From positions 1-64,000 of the forward strand of contig NZ_FMBK01000002.1 of NCBI RefSeq assembly GCF_900095025.1: DNA of 64,000 bases, written 5' to 3'. Source of the DNA: Acinetobacter albensis. Lineage in GTDB: Bacteria > Pseudomonadota > Gammaproteobacteria > Pseudomonadales > Moraxellaceae. Of the stretch, positions 1-8,534 are shown one piece after another; the first letter of the stretch is position 1; each line of letters begins with the position of its first letter. The translations under genes and the position numbers were made by a program. Below the pieces are notes generated by a model. The model was not told the origin of the DNA. It saw nothing but the letters and a program-made list of their open reading frames with translations, and made no database searches.

Positions 1-67
1 TAGTATCTTGACGCAAATCATCAATTTCTTGACGTGTCATTTGATAGTCATCTGGGAATTTAGTCAT
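1..67 (-). CDS. Partial small hypothetical protein (5' end only)
   Basis: The minus strand opens with ATG at 67 and stays open to the window edge, giving 22 residues that begin MTKFPDDYQMTRQEID. A GGAG ribosome binding site lies 8 bases upstream (minus-strand sense), which favours a real start. The residues are charged and hydrophilic, with no signal peptide. Too little is visible to name a family. The plus-strand reading of the same bases is probably a shadow. Confidence 0.5.
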   Translation of the reverse strand, partial: MTKFPDDYQMTRQEIDDLRQDT

Positions 68-204
68 AAAAACAACTCCAAATTTAAAACATTATCAGTT
101 CAATTAATATTTTTTGAGGACTATATTCCTCTTTTTGTGTTAATCTTACTACACTCAATAATATTAAAAATACCTAGTTTTATATATCGTTCGGAATTAT
201 TTAA

Positions 205-1089
205 ATGAAAAATATAGATTTATTTATTGTTTTGAGCTTGTGTTTACCATTTGTGGGATGTGTAACAGCGAACTCAATTAAGCCTAGTGATGTAAAAGCT
301 TATAAAACACCAAATCATTTAATCGCTGCTAAGTCTCTCAACGGTAAAGATGGAAATGGTAAGGAATATCTATTTGAGTCATCTGTACCTGATGCTTTAA
401 TTCCTTATGTCTATATGAGTAATCTCTGTGCTACTCAAGATGGTCGTTTCTTTCAAATGTCTAAGAGTATGTTTCGCTATTTAAGAGGCACACATATACC
501 TGCTTTGAATAATCAACGTCTAATTTCAGCAACAGGTACATTTATATGTGCATCAAAAACACCATGGAATGTCTCCATTGAACCTGTTTTATCTCGTATT
601 GGTGGAATGGGGCAACCCTTAAACTTTGTAACCCTTAAGACAGCTGTTATTTCTGATAATGAAGTACACAGCAATTTGACTGTATATCAGTCGCAAAAGA
701 ATATTGAAGAAAATAATAAAAAGCTAGCTATTGAAAAACACAAACTTGAACAACAGCGATTAAAAAATGACTATGAAAGAAATTTAGTGATTAATGCTCC
801 TAAATCTAAGGATATTGGTCAAACGATTTGTAAAAATGCAGAGTTGTCTGAATTTACTGGGACTATTGTTCTCGGACAAGCCACATATCGCCAAGTTGAT
901 GGCTTAGTTATAGCTAGTTTTGAAGGTTTTTCAAATGATTATGTTAATTTGAAAATTAATATGAAGGGCTGGTTGAATAACTTCAATCAAATATCGTCAG
1001 GACCAAATGTTTTATATAAACAGACTCCTTTAGAGTCAGGTAGACTGATTTGGGACAGCAAGCAGGGCTGGTATAAGTGTGACCATTAA
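205..1089 (+). CDS. Hypothetical lipoprotein-like secreted protein
   Basis: A 294-residue protein with a hydrophobic N-terminus and a Cys at residue 19 in the context FVGC, a slightly atypical lipobox (Phe at -3), so it is probably exported and perhaps lipid-anchored. A central segment (about residues 160-195) is rich in Lys, Glu and Gln and looks like a coiled coil. Four further Cys (in NLCATQ, TFICAS, TICKNA and near the end, YKCDH) could form disulfides in the periplasm. I do not recognise the family. The gene is A/T-rich, and its 3' end abuts a decayed transposase, so it belongs to the accessory part of the window. Confidence 0.6.
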   Translation: MKNIDLFIVLSLCLPFVGCVTANSIKPSDVKAYKTPNHLIAAKSLNGKDGNGKEYLFESSVPDALIPYVYMSNLCATQDGRFFQMSKSMFRYLRGTHIPALNNQRLISATGTFICASKTPWNVSIEPVLSRIGGMGQPLNFVTLKTAVISDNEVHSNLTVYQSQKNIEENNKKLAIEKHKLEQQRLKNDYERNLVINAPKSKDIGQTICKNAELSEFTGTIVLGQATYRQVDGLVIASFEGFSNDYVNLKINMKGWLNNFNQISSGPNVLYKQTPLESGRLIWDSKQGWYKCDH

Positions 1090-1435
1090 ATATGCACGAT
1101 GTACAGTTGATATGAGCATGAGATTATAACTCAGTAAAGCCTTTTAGCTTATATACACAAGCAACAGGAATACCTTGTACCTCACGATTTTTCAGTTCTG
1201 TCATCACGGATAGTCAGAATTTAACATTCTCTGTCTAAGCAATCCACATACCAAATAATTCTTTCTGCCCATCCATATTATAATGCCTAAAGCAAAATAT
1301 ATAGACTTGCTAATTAGATTGTAGTCTGCCGAAATTTTGCAACGATATAGTCGAGATAAATAACATCATACAAACTGTCTAATACTTTATTTTGCCACTC
1401 CGTTACTTTCTTAATCATAGCATCTTAACTGACTT
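1083..1435 (-). pseudogene. Decayed IS256-family transposase fragment
   Basis: Read on the minus strand, three frames give in order DAMIKKVTEWQ, VLDSLYDVIYLDYIVAKFRQ, KSIYFALGI, MDGQKELFGMWIA, LSVMTELKNREVQGIPVAC and QLYIVHI. This is the order and spacing of the catalytic core of IS256-type (mutator) transposases. It is interrupted by several stops and at least two frameshifts, so it cannot be functional. The N- and C-terminal parts and both terminal inverted repeats are missing. It lies immediately left of the GTPase operon and is direct evidence of past transposition at this site. Confidence 0.8.
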
Positions 1436-1493
1436 ATTAAAAAAATATATGAAAAAATGATATTAATTATTATCGTAAATTTTTAATCGTTAG

Positions 1494-1522
1494 TTGAAAA
1501 AAGACAGTAGAGTCAATATCAT
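1494..1522 (+). promoter_or_regulatory. Putative sigma-70 promoter of the GTPase operon
   Basis: TTGAAA (1494-1499) and TATCAT (1517-1522) are separated by exactly 17 bases. Each box matches the consensus at 5 of 6 positions. The -10 box ends 31 bases before the first ATG of the operon. The surrounding DNA is very A/T-rich, so chance matches are common. Confidence 0.45.
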
Positions 1523-1553
1523 AATTTCAATAATTTTTTACTAAGAGCTATAA

Positions 1554-2087
1554 ATGCATACTTCATTTCATCCTAATACAAAAAACTTTTTAAAAGAAAA
1601 TTTTTCCTCTTATTTAGAAACAAAAAATTTGTGGGTAGAGGCTGGAGGTAAAGCATCAATGATTGCAGATACTCATGATGCTAAAACTAGATGGGAAGAC
1701 TTATTCCGTAAGATGGATTCTGGCGCAATAGAACCTATAAAGTTGATTATAGGGGCACTATATGGTTACCCACTAAACAAAACATTACTTATTGAATTAA
1801 GAAATCAATTATCTGAAGGTGATCTAGATAAAGCAAGAAAATTTCTTGCACTACCTAATAATAATTCAATAATTGATTTAAATCAGATTCCTATAGAGAA
1901 CGCATCAGCAGCTGTTAGTATTGCTTTGACAGAAAGTATTCAACCTAAAGTTTTAAGCGACAAATATGAAGATGCAGCAACTCAAGAGTTTAAGAAATCA
2001 TTTGCTAGTAAAGCTGGTGAACTTATTGCTGTAGCAGGAAGTGCTGGATGGACACAAGTTTTTCAAACCATAATTTCAAATTTATAA
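1554..2087 (+). CDS. Small helical protein, candidate effector-associated/adaptor domain (first gene of GTPase operon)
   Basis: A 177-residue soluble protein with no signal peptide or clear membrane segment. The first 80 residues carry a W-x2-AGG motif (W27, A30-G32), a second Trp at 47 (TRWEDL) and a YP at 72-73. That layout resembles the short helical effector-associated domains (EADs) that act as death-like adaptors in predicted NTPase conflict systems. This resemblance is from memory and is weak. The C-terminal half is Ala-rich and helical and ends in a hydrophobic stretch. The start is the ATG at 1554 with a weak AAGAG site. The next gene follows after 12 bases, so the two are co-transcribed. 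It could be the sensor, adaptor or effector; sequence alone does not decide. Confidence 0.55.
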   Translation: MHTSFHPNTKNFLKENFSSYLETKNLWVEAGGKASMIADTHDAKTRWEDLFRKMDSGAIEPIKLIIGALYGYPLNKTLLIELRNQLSEGDLDKARKFLALPNNNSIIDLNQIPIENASAAVSIALTESIQPKVLSDKYEDAATQEFKKSFASKAGELIAVAGSAGWTQVFQTIISNL

Positions 2088-2099
2088 GGACTTAGAAAC

Positions 2100-3242
2100 A
2101 TGACAATTGATGAAATTCACACAAAAATTTCAGATAAAATTAATCAAGATATTCTATTAAATTGGGCAGGAAAAAAAGAACTAAAAGAAGAAGATTCAGA
2201 GAGTATTAATAACTTTGTTCAAGAGTATAGTGAAGATCTGATTTCTAAAGAATTTATTGAGCTGGCTGAGATAGTATTGTCTGTGATCTATGTATCAAAG
2301 GATGGTAAGTCTTTAGAAAAATTGAAAAATGATATTTTTACTAGTATCAGTGAAAAGCATCCTTTACTTTTTCAAGGAATGGCTGACACTGGTGAAAAAC
2401 CATTAGTATTTGCTAAAAATATTATATTATTAGCAATTAATCAGATGTTTAAAAATGAGATAGAAGAGGGTGAAAATCCTCATAAACTAATTGCACTAAG
2501 TATATGTATTGATTTTTTAAAATATTATAGTGCTAATATTAATGTTGAGAATAAATTTAGTCAGGAGTTTATTGATATTATATCTCAGTATAATAGAGAT
2601 ATAATTGATAGGGATTGGGGAAATAAAGTCATATCAAGAGGTACTGTACTGCCCTTATCAAATTTTATTAATTTAACATTTGAAGAAGGTCAGTCAATTC
2701 CTAGTGAAGAAAATTATATTTTAAAATCCCACAGTAATTCGGTAAATTTATATAACACTACAAAATCTATAGAAAAAAATTTTATTAATTTCAGAAATTC
2801 TGTTATTAGTTCTTATACACAAATTAAACGTGAACAGGATTTATTATGGTGGTTGAATGTAAGTCACACTACAAGCCATCCAGACCATCAATTTTATTCG
2901 TATAAAGAATTCTTAAATCCCTTAATCAGTGCTGTATTTATGGCTAATGATTTATGTGAGATAGAATCTTTAGAATTACCAGTTCCAAATAAAGTTAAAG
3001 CATTATTATTAGAATCATTATATAAATGTTTTCCAAAAATTATAAATGAAAATGTTGATTTGGTTGTAATTAAGGTGGTTTTTGATGATGAATTTAATAT
3101 ATATCCTAATATTGAAATTCTTCGAAATATATTGAAGTTTTTGGAAAAATATTGTGATTTAAACTTAAATGTTAAACCATCTATGTTTATTTTAAAGATA
3201 TTGTCACTGGTTGAAATTTCTAAATTAGGATTTGAAGAATAA
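2100..3242 (+). CDS. GTPase-associated all-helical protein (GASH-like)
   Basis: A 380-residue protein with no signal peptide and a high content of Leu, Ile, Glu and Lys, predicted entirely alpha-helical. Residues 245-251 read EQDLLWW and are followed by YSYKEF (about 266-271) and MANDL (about 281-285). A di-Trp segment preceding a SY-x-E motif is what I remember as the signature of GASH, the GTPase-associated system helical domain found beside paired GTPases and GAP1 proteins. An AGGA site precedes the ATG. The stop codon overlaps the start of the next gene (TAATG), implying translational coupling to the GTPase. The role is inferred to be a structural or signal-transmitting subunit; no catalytic motif is visible. 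Confidence 0.65.
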   Translation: MTIDEIHTKISDKINQDILLNWAGKKELKEEDSESINNFVQEYSEDLISKEFIELAEIVLSVIYVSKDGKSLEKLKNDIFTSISEKHPLLFQGMADTGEKPLVFAKNIILLAINQMFKNEIEEGENPHKLIALSICIDFLKYYSANINVENKFSQEFIDIISQYNRDIIDRDWGNKVISRGTVLPLSNFINLTFEEGQSIPSEENYILKSHSNSVNLYNTTKSIEKNFINFRNSVISSYTQIKREQDLLWWLNVSHTTSHPDHQFYSYKEFLNPLISAVFMANDLCEIESLELPVPNKVKALLLESLYKCFPKIINENVDLVVIKVVFDDEFNIYPNIEILRNILKFLEKYCDLNLNVKPSMFILKILSLVEISKLGFEE

Positions 3243-4282
3243 TGTTATATACCTGTGGTAGATCTGAATGTGCTGTTAAAAATTGTTTGGATAATGGTGA
3301 TATACCATGTTTAGAGGGAGATGCATATGAAGATTGTCAATATATAAAATTAATTAATAATGAAAATAACTTGCAGGAAGATAATGAAGCGAATCAGGTG
3401 GTTGAAGAGAGTGAAATAGATTTTAAAAATATATTAAGTAGTAGGGGTTTTATAAAAAGTGAAAATATTAAGTTTTTCGGTCTAGAAGCTGAGCCAAGTA
3501 TTGCAACATTAATAGGTTTGCCAAACTCAGGAAAAACAAGCTTATTAACTTCAATGTTATACGCATTGCGGATGGACAATGAACAGCAATTAAGTTTTAT
3601 GGGTTCATCTACATTAAATGCTTGGAGCAATTTAATTAATTTAACTTTATATGCTCACGGTAACACTCCTCGGCATCCAGAAAGGACAATTGACAGATCG
3701 GAAACCCAATACCTTCATCTATTAATTAACAAAGATGATATTGGATATGATCTTTTACTAGGTGACACAGCAGGAGAGATTTTTTCAGGTATAGTTGAGA
3801 ACTATGATACAGAAAGCCAAGAATATAAAAGAATTATAAAATGGATATCAGAAGTAAAAACGCTATTGATTTGTTTAGATAGTTCAGATTATTACACAGC
3901 AGATATATGGATATCTAAAGAAAACCATATGATTTTTATTGATAGAATTTCAGAAATTATTGCTGATTTTAATCCTGATGTAAGAGTGGTATTTGTACAG
4001 ACTAAATATGATAAAGTTGATGAAAATCATAATAATTTCGAATATCATAAAGAAGTTAATGATTATTTTTTAGAAAAATTAAGCGATAATTTAGTGGGTA
4101 TTGCAAAAACAATTAGTATTACTGCTAATCAAGGTGTTTTACCTAAAGATATTGATAATATATTAGCTTTTTGTATTAATAATTCATATGTTATTCTAGA
4201 TGAAAAAGTTCACCTAAATATAGATGATAAAATATCAAGTAAAGAAAAATTAATTTATAATCATTTAAAAGAGTGGATTTGA
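3242..4282 (+). CDS. TRAFAC-type GTPase with N-terminal Cys cluster (DO-GTPase-like)
   Basis: A 346-residue P-loop GTPase. Visible nucleotide-binding motifs are G1 GLPNSGKT (92-99), G3 DTAGE (175-179) and a G4-like TKYD (254-257). The first 35 residues contain five Cys (5, 10, 15, 23, 32), a possible small metal-binding or ribbon module, followed by an acidic linker to about residue 60. The domain order fits the double-GTPase (DO-GTPase) families described with GASH and GAP1 proteins. The start overlaps the upstream stop by one base. Intact G1, G3 and G4 motifs suggest active GTP hydrolysis, probably as the regulatory switch of the system. Confidence 0.75.
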   Translation: MLYTCGRSECAVKNCLDNGDIPCLEGDAYEDCQYIKLINNENNLQEDNEANQVVEESEIDFKNILSSRGFIKSENIKFFGLEAEPSIATLIGLPNSGKTSLLTSMLYALRMDNEQQLSFMGSSTLNAWSNLINLTLYAHGNTPRHPERTIDRSETQYLHLLINKDDIGYDLLLGDTAGEIFSGIVENYDTESQEYKRIIKWISEVKTLLICLDSSDYYTADIWISKENHMIFIDRISEIIADFNPDVRVVFVQTKYDKVDENHNNFEYHKEVNDYFLEKLSDNLVGIAKTISITANQGVLPKDIDNILAFCINNSYVILDEKVHLNIDDKISSKEKLIYNHLKEWI

Positions 4283-4284
4283 TA

Positions 4285-5151
4285 ATGTATAACTTTTTAA
4301 TCTTAGGTGAACCTGCAGCAGGTAAATCAAATTTTTTAAGAATGTTAGCTTATAACTGGTCATTAAAAAATTCTTCTGTAATACAAACTAAAACACCTTC
4401 AAAATTACTGAGTCAAGATATATTGCAAGGGTATGTAGTTGATAGGACACAAGAATCATATAAAAATTTTGAATGGTGTTTAAAATATCAAGATAAGGTA
4501 ATTAATATAGAATTACCAGAATATAATGGTGAAGAGTTTTTAGCATTAGCACAATCTCCAGAGTGGAGTAAAGAGTGGGTTGAACGTATTGAAGATTGTA
4601 ATGGTATCATTTTAGTAATTTCTGCAGATAAAGATGAGGTTTATGATTTGGCTCGACCAGCAGAGAGCCAAGTTGAAACCCAAAAAAATGATAAAACTGG
4701 GAAAGATAACTTAATAAATAACGATCTAAATTATATTGCTTTCTTTCAGCAACTCTTCTGTTTGAAACAAATTTCACGAAAAACAAAGAAGAAAATACCA
4801 TTACTTATTGTAATGAATTTTTGGGATAAAGTCATAAAAGATAAAATCGATATAAATCCAGAACAGAAATTAAAAAATGAATTGCCGTGGTTCTATGAGT
4901 TTATAAAAACAAACTGGGATACCGAATATTTGAAAATATTTGGAATTAGCCCATTAGGTGATCATGCAGAAAACTTATATGTCAAATCTAAATACCCTGA
5001 TAAGCCTTTAAAAAAAGTATCAGATGCTAAAGGAAAGTTTGTTAAAAGTTTACCTACTCAGTCGTGGGTTGTAAATAATGATAATCCACAAGAAAAAATA
5101 AGAAATTTAAGTTTGCCTTTTATGTGGTTATTTGAAAAAGTTGGAAGTTAA
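4285..5151 (+). CDS. Second P-loop GTPase of the paired-GTPase system
   Basis: A 288-residue protein when started at ATG 4285, which places the P-loop GEPAAGKS at residues 8-15; an upstream GTG at 4273 would add four residues and overlap the previous gene. After the P-loop the motifs are divergent: the expected DxxG is replaced by LPEYNGE (inside IELPEYNGEEF), and the G4 position reads NFWD instead of NKxD. It may therefore bind nucleotide with altered specificity or hydrolyse slowly. It follows the first GTPase with only two bases between stop and ATG, so the two are very likely made together and may pair. The product is soluble with no membrane segment. Confidence 0.7.
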   Translation: MYNFLILGEPAAGKSNFLRMLAYNWSLKNSSVIQTKTPSKLLSQDILQGYVVDRTQESYKNFEWCLKYQDKVINIELPEYNGEEFLALAQSPEWSKEWVERIEDCNGIILVISADKDEVYDLARPAESQVETQKNDKTGKDNLINNDLNYIAFFQQLFCLKQISRKTKKKIPLLIVMNFWDKVIKDKIDINPEQKLKNELPWFYEFIKTNWDTEYLKIFGISPLGDHAENLYVKSKYPDKPLKKVSDAKGKFVKSLPTQSWVVNNDNPQEKIRNLSLPFMWLFEKVGS

Positions 5152-5152
5152 A

Positions 5153-7774
5153 ATGTTTTTTGATTGGGCTTGTATTTATTCTGATGATAAAGTTTCTACA
5201 AACAAAGGACATCAATACAGAAGTGGTTCGTTAGATTTAAACTCAAGTCAAAAAACTGAATTAAAAAGCTTTTTTTATATTCCAAGTAATTTCCCAAAAA
5301 TACCAGTGATTAGTGGGAAATGGTTTGATAATATTAATAAAATGGCAATTGGTGCTACTCAGATATTGCCTAATGAAGGTAGAACAAGTTATTTAACTTT
5401 TATTATTTTTCTAAGTAAAGAAGAATGTTCATCAATTATAGATATTTATAATATTCTGAAATACATCATAAATGATCCTACTAAATTGAAAGCTATTTGT
5501 GATCTATATGCTAAAGAAAAAATATTTATAGAGTTGGAAGTTAATAATAAAGTTAATGATGAAAAAATAGAAATATATAATAAAGCAAAAAATATAATTG
5601 TAACTTTATATGATCTTTACGCTAAAAGGGAAAATGGTAAGCCTGTCGTTCAGGATGGAATTTTAAACAGTCAGGATTATATTTTAATTTTAAGCCTTGT
5701 ATGGAGTTTTATTTTTCCTTCATTAAGACACGAGTTTCATTGGTTTGGATTAATAAAACATATTGATATCCCTTTTGACGATCTTCCAAAGATTATATTT
5801 ACTGATAAGATTTCACAACAATGGGAAAGTTCATTTATTTCTAAAAAGATTGTATTTGCTAATGAAATTATTAGTACTCCGTTATCGGAATACTATACTA
5901 ATAATTTTTTCAATAAAACTGATACTCAAAATATTTTAGATAATTATCTTGGTGGATTGGAGGACTTATATCTTTTAAGTAATTATTTTACATATTTGAA
6001 AGGTTTTAATTTGACTGATGATACTACATTTAAAATTAATAATTTACTCTCGGTTTGTTCTTCTCTAAATTTATTATTAAGTAGAGGAGTTATATCGCAA
6101 GATTATTTTTCTTCATATTATTTGGTGCTGCAAAAAGATTTATATTTATTGCTGTCTGAAGTAGTAAGTATTAATCAGTTGAAAAGATTTTTCGCTGATA
6201 AATATTGTTTGCTCAGTACTGAAAATTTAAAGTTTTTGAAAAATATCATTATTAATTTTATCCAAGCTGGTCAATGTTTAGATAAGGCAATTTTAGCACA
6301 TTCAGCAAAGTTCGATTGGGTGAAAATATTTTTTTTGGATGTTTATAGTAATATTAATTATAGTCATAAAATGGTAATAAAATCAATTTTATTAACTATT
6401 ACTCAAGAATTAGATGAGATTAGAAGTAGTATTTTTGTTAATTTTATCTCTCGGTCTAGAGAAACACTATTTAAAAATTTCTTAATATATGATTATTTTA
6501 AAGAGGAATTTGTCGTTAGTAGTTATTCTTTATTTATTGATTTTTTTAAAAATGTCGATTGGGGGGAGTTTTCTATAATTTTTTCAATAATTTCACTCAC
6601 AGTTGTTGAGGATAATAATAAAAAATTATTTGCTGAGATTTTAAAAAAAATAGAAATATATTCTTTATATTTAGAAGAATTTAAGAGCGCCATAAAATCA
6701 ATATTGGGTAGTGATAAATTTACTGAGTTATATATTGAATTTTCTGAAGTTGTTTTGTTAGATGTATTCATATTATTTTTTGCTGAAAATTTAAAAATTA
6801 TTAAAGGAACGAAAGTATCAAAAAATATTATTGATATAATTATAAAGATATTACCTACTTTATCTTCAAGTGATAAATCAATTTATTTTAATCAAGAATA
6901 TTTTGATTTGTTGCTTAAATTTATGATTGATAAACAGTTGAAAGGGCTCATCTCAGTCCTGCTTGTAGAATTAAATGGTGTTAAGGATTTACATTTTTAT
7001 AATTTAAGTTATAAAGAGCGTGAAATTCTTTGGGTGCTTGCAGGATCAATGAAATATTTACGACCTACTACGTTAAGGTGCATATCTAAAAACACACCCA
7101 TTACTACAATTGAGACTACTTTATTTAAGGATATAAATATATTTTTGGTTGAAAACAGTGCGAATAGGATAAATAGCTATCTTGTTGATTATTTGAAAGA
7201 TCCTCGTGTAATTTACTCTGTAGAACATAAAATTGTTTTAAATATTTTATCTTATTACATGAGTTCTTCTGAAATGAATGTATATATTTCAAAAATGAAG
7301 GTAAAAAAAGATGCTTTTAAAAGATTTGTTGATATTTTTAAAAGTAATAATAAAACAAAACTTAATAAGCTAAGAGATTATCATAGGATCATAATATTAG
7401 AGAATTTATCTTTAGAGGAAAAATTAGATGCTTGCTCACCAAATCACTTAACTGATGTTGATATTAACTTTAGCCAATGGGTTTTTTCATTTCAGGAGTG
7501 TTTGACTAATTTAATTAGTTCTAGACTTGAATTGGAAAATATTTGTCAATCATCTGGATTAAAGTATAAGAATTTTCCTAATGGTAATAGTATTTCTGAA
7601 TTTGTTTCTATAGTTGTTTCTAAGGTTTTTAATCAAAAAATTATAAATCCCAGTGTATTTTTTAATTCTATACAGATTCATATTGGAATTGAAGATAGTG
7701 CTATTAACTATGATATTTTGAATAGCTATAAGTTATTTATTTTATTAAAAAGGTATTATGTTTTGAAATTTTAA
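5153..7774 (+). CDS. Large GAP1-like GTPase-associated protein
   Basis: An 873-residue protein from ATG 5153, which sits one base after the stop of the second GTPase; an upstream TTG would lengthen it by 7 residues but overlap. The first 100 residues are beta-rich, with HQYRSG (20-25) and a conserved-looking G-x-ATQ strand near 67. From about residue 200 onward it is Leu/Ile-rich and helical to the end. A small beta-rich N-domain before a long helical body is how I remember GAP1 (GTPase-associated protein 1), the constant partner of paired GTPases in predicted conflict systems. No nuclease, protease or membrane motif is evident, so it looks like scaffold or sensor. Its A/T content is among the highest in the window, consistent with horizontal acquisition. 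Confidence 0.6.
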   Translation: MFFDWACIYSDDKVSTNKGHQYRSGSLDLNSSQKTELKSFFYIPSNFPKIPVISGKWFDNINKMAIGATQILPNEGRTSYLTFIIFLSKEECSSIIDIYNILKYIINDPTKLKAICDLYAKEKIFIELEVNNKVNDEKIEIYNKAKNIIVTLYDLYAKRENGKPVVQDGILNSQDYILILSLVWSFIFPSLRHEFHWFGLIKHIDIPFDDLPKIIFTDKISQQWESSFISKKIVFANEIISTPLSEYYTNNFFNKTDTQNILDNYLGGLEDLYLLSNYFTYLKGFNLTDDTTFKINNLLSVCSSLNLLLSRGVISQDYFSSYYLVLQKDLYLLLSEVVSINQLKRFFADKYCLLSTENLKFLKNIIINFIQAGQCLDKAILAHSAKFDWVKIFFLDVYSNINYSHKMVIKSILLTITQELDEIRSSIFVNFISRSRETLFKNFLIYDYFKEEFVVSSYSLFIDFFKNVDWGEFSIIFSIISLTVVEDNNKKLFAEILKKIEIYSLYLEEFKSAIKSILGSDKFTELYIEFSEVVLLDVFILFFAENLKIIKGTKVSKNIIDIIIKILPTLSSSDKSIYFNQEYFDLLLKFMIDKQLKGLISVLLVELNGVKDLHFYNLSYKEREILWVLAGSMKYLRPTTLRCISKNTPITTIETTLFKDINIFLVENSANRINSYLVDYLKDPRVIYSVEHKIVLNILSYYMSSSEMNVYISKMKVKKDAFKRFVDIFKSNNKTKLNKLRDYHRIIILENLSLEEKLDACSPNHLTDVDINFSQWVFSFQECLTNLISSRLELENICQSSGLKYKNFPNGNSISEFVSIVVSKVFNQKIINPSVFFNSIQIHIGIEDSAINYDILNSYKLFILLKRYYVLKF

Positions 7775-8285
7775 TTTACTCCCTGTTTGTTGTTTAAATT
7801 TTATACATATTTGGCTGTTATTTTTTCTTTTATGTAGTCAATATAAAAATGAAATATGTATCAATAATCTTAAGTAAGCTGTTGTTTAAAGTTACTCCAT
7901 TATCTTAAAGCTTTATAGTATCTATTGTTGTAATGTTATTTTTACTATTAAGTAGTTTAAAAATAGGACTATTTAAGTTCTATTATTATTATAGGGATAT
8001 TCTATTTTTTATATTTCAAGGAAATTTTATATTTCGCCTTTCAGTTCATTATTTTATCTAGGACCAGTCCACTTAAAGCAATACTTTAATTTATGAGCAA
8101 GTTTATTAAAGTATCTAACTTAGATGAGAATGAGTGTTCAAGAAGATGTTGATTTTTTATTAGGGTGTTTTTTGTTCAAATGAAATGATATTAAAAATGG
8201 ACTAATATACAGAAATTTGTCCATTCCAATTATCTTTGTAATGGACTTGTTTTCGTGTATAGAGTCTATAACCTCTTGATTTTAT
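7775..8285 (+). other. A/T-rich gene-free stretch at the right edge of the island
   Basis: About 510 bases with no convincing ORF, no hairpin terminator and no recognisable transposase remnant. The composition is as A/T-rich as the operon to the left, so the island boundary probably lies within or at the end of this stretch. Three copies of the heptamer AATGGAC occur at 8196-8246 and are listed separately. Confidence 0.6.
8196..8246 (+). repeat. Three copies of AATGGAC (two direct, one inverted)
   Basis: AATGGAC occurs at 8196-8202 and 8240-8246, and its reverse complement GTCCATT at 8219-8225. The first and inverted copies could form a stem or a regulator-binding dyad about 60-90 bases before the next ORF. 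No regulator can be assigned. Confidence 0.3.
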
Positions 8286-8534
8286 TTGTCCATCACTAAT
8301 CAACTTGTAGATAAATTAGCACATGTGTGGCAAATTCAGCAAGGTTTGGCCGTGGTGAGAAAAGCATTATTTGATCGTCAATATCATTATGTTTTAGAGC
8401 AGGGTAAGCTCTTTTTAAACTATGGAATTGAACAACAGGCACAAATGGTACAAGACTATTTTATACAAAAACAACGCGGTCAAAATTGTCAGGCTTATGA
8501 GGCATGTATTCCGTTCTTGTCACCTAAAGCATGA
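8286..8534 (+). CDS. Small hypothetical protein
   Basis: An 82-residue ORF beginning at TTG 8286 (reading frame closed by TGA at 8277). The product is a soluble, Gln-rich helical protein with two Cys near the end (QNCQAYEAC). Its base composition is closer to the core genome than to the GTPase operon at the left. There is no strong ribosome binding site before the TTG. I do not recognise the family. It could be a chromosomal gene marking the right border of the accessory region. Confidence 0.45.
   Translation: MSITNQLVDKLAHVWQIQQGLAVVRKALFDRQYHYVLEQGKLFLNYGIEQQAQMVQDYFIQKQRGQNCQAYEACIPFLSPKA

Noticed and set aside
8..208. 66-codon plus-strand ORF at the left end
   Set aside because: It overlaps a minus-strand gene start with a good ribosome binding site, and its sequence is a low-complexity hydrophobic reading of A/T-rich spacer.
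3394..3630. Minus-strand ORF inside the first GTPase, considered as an antitoxin-like overlap gene
   Set aside because: No start signal, and it merely mirrors the P-loop region; long A/T-rich genes give many such antisense frames.
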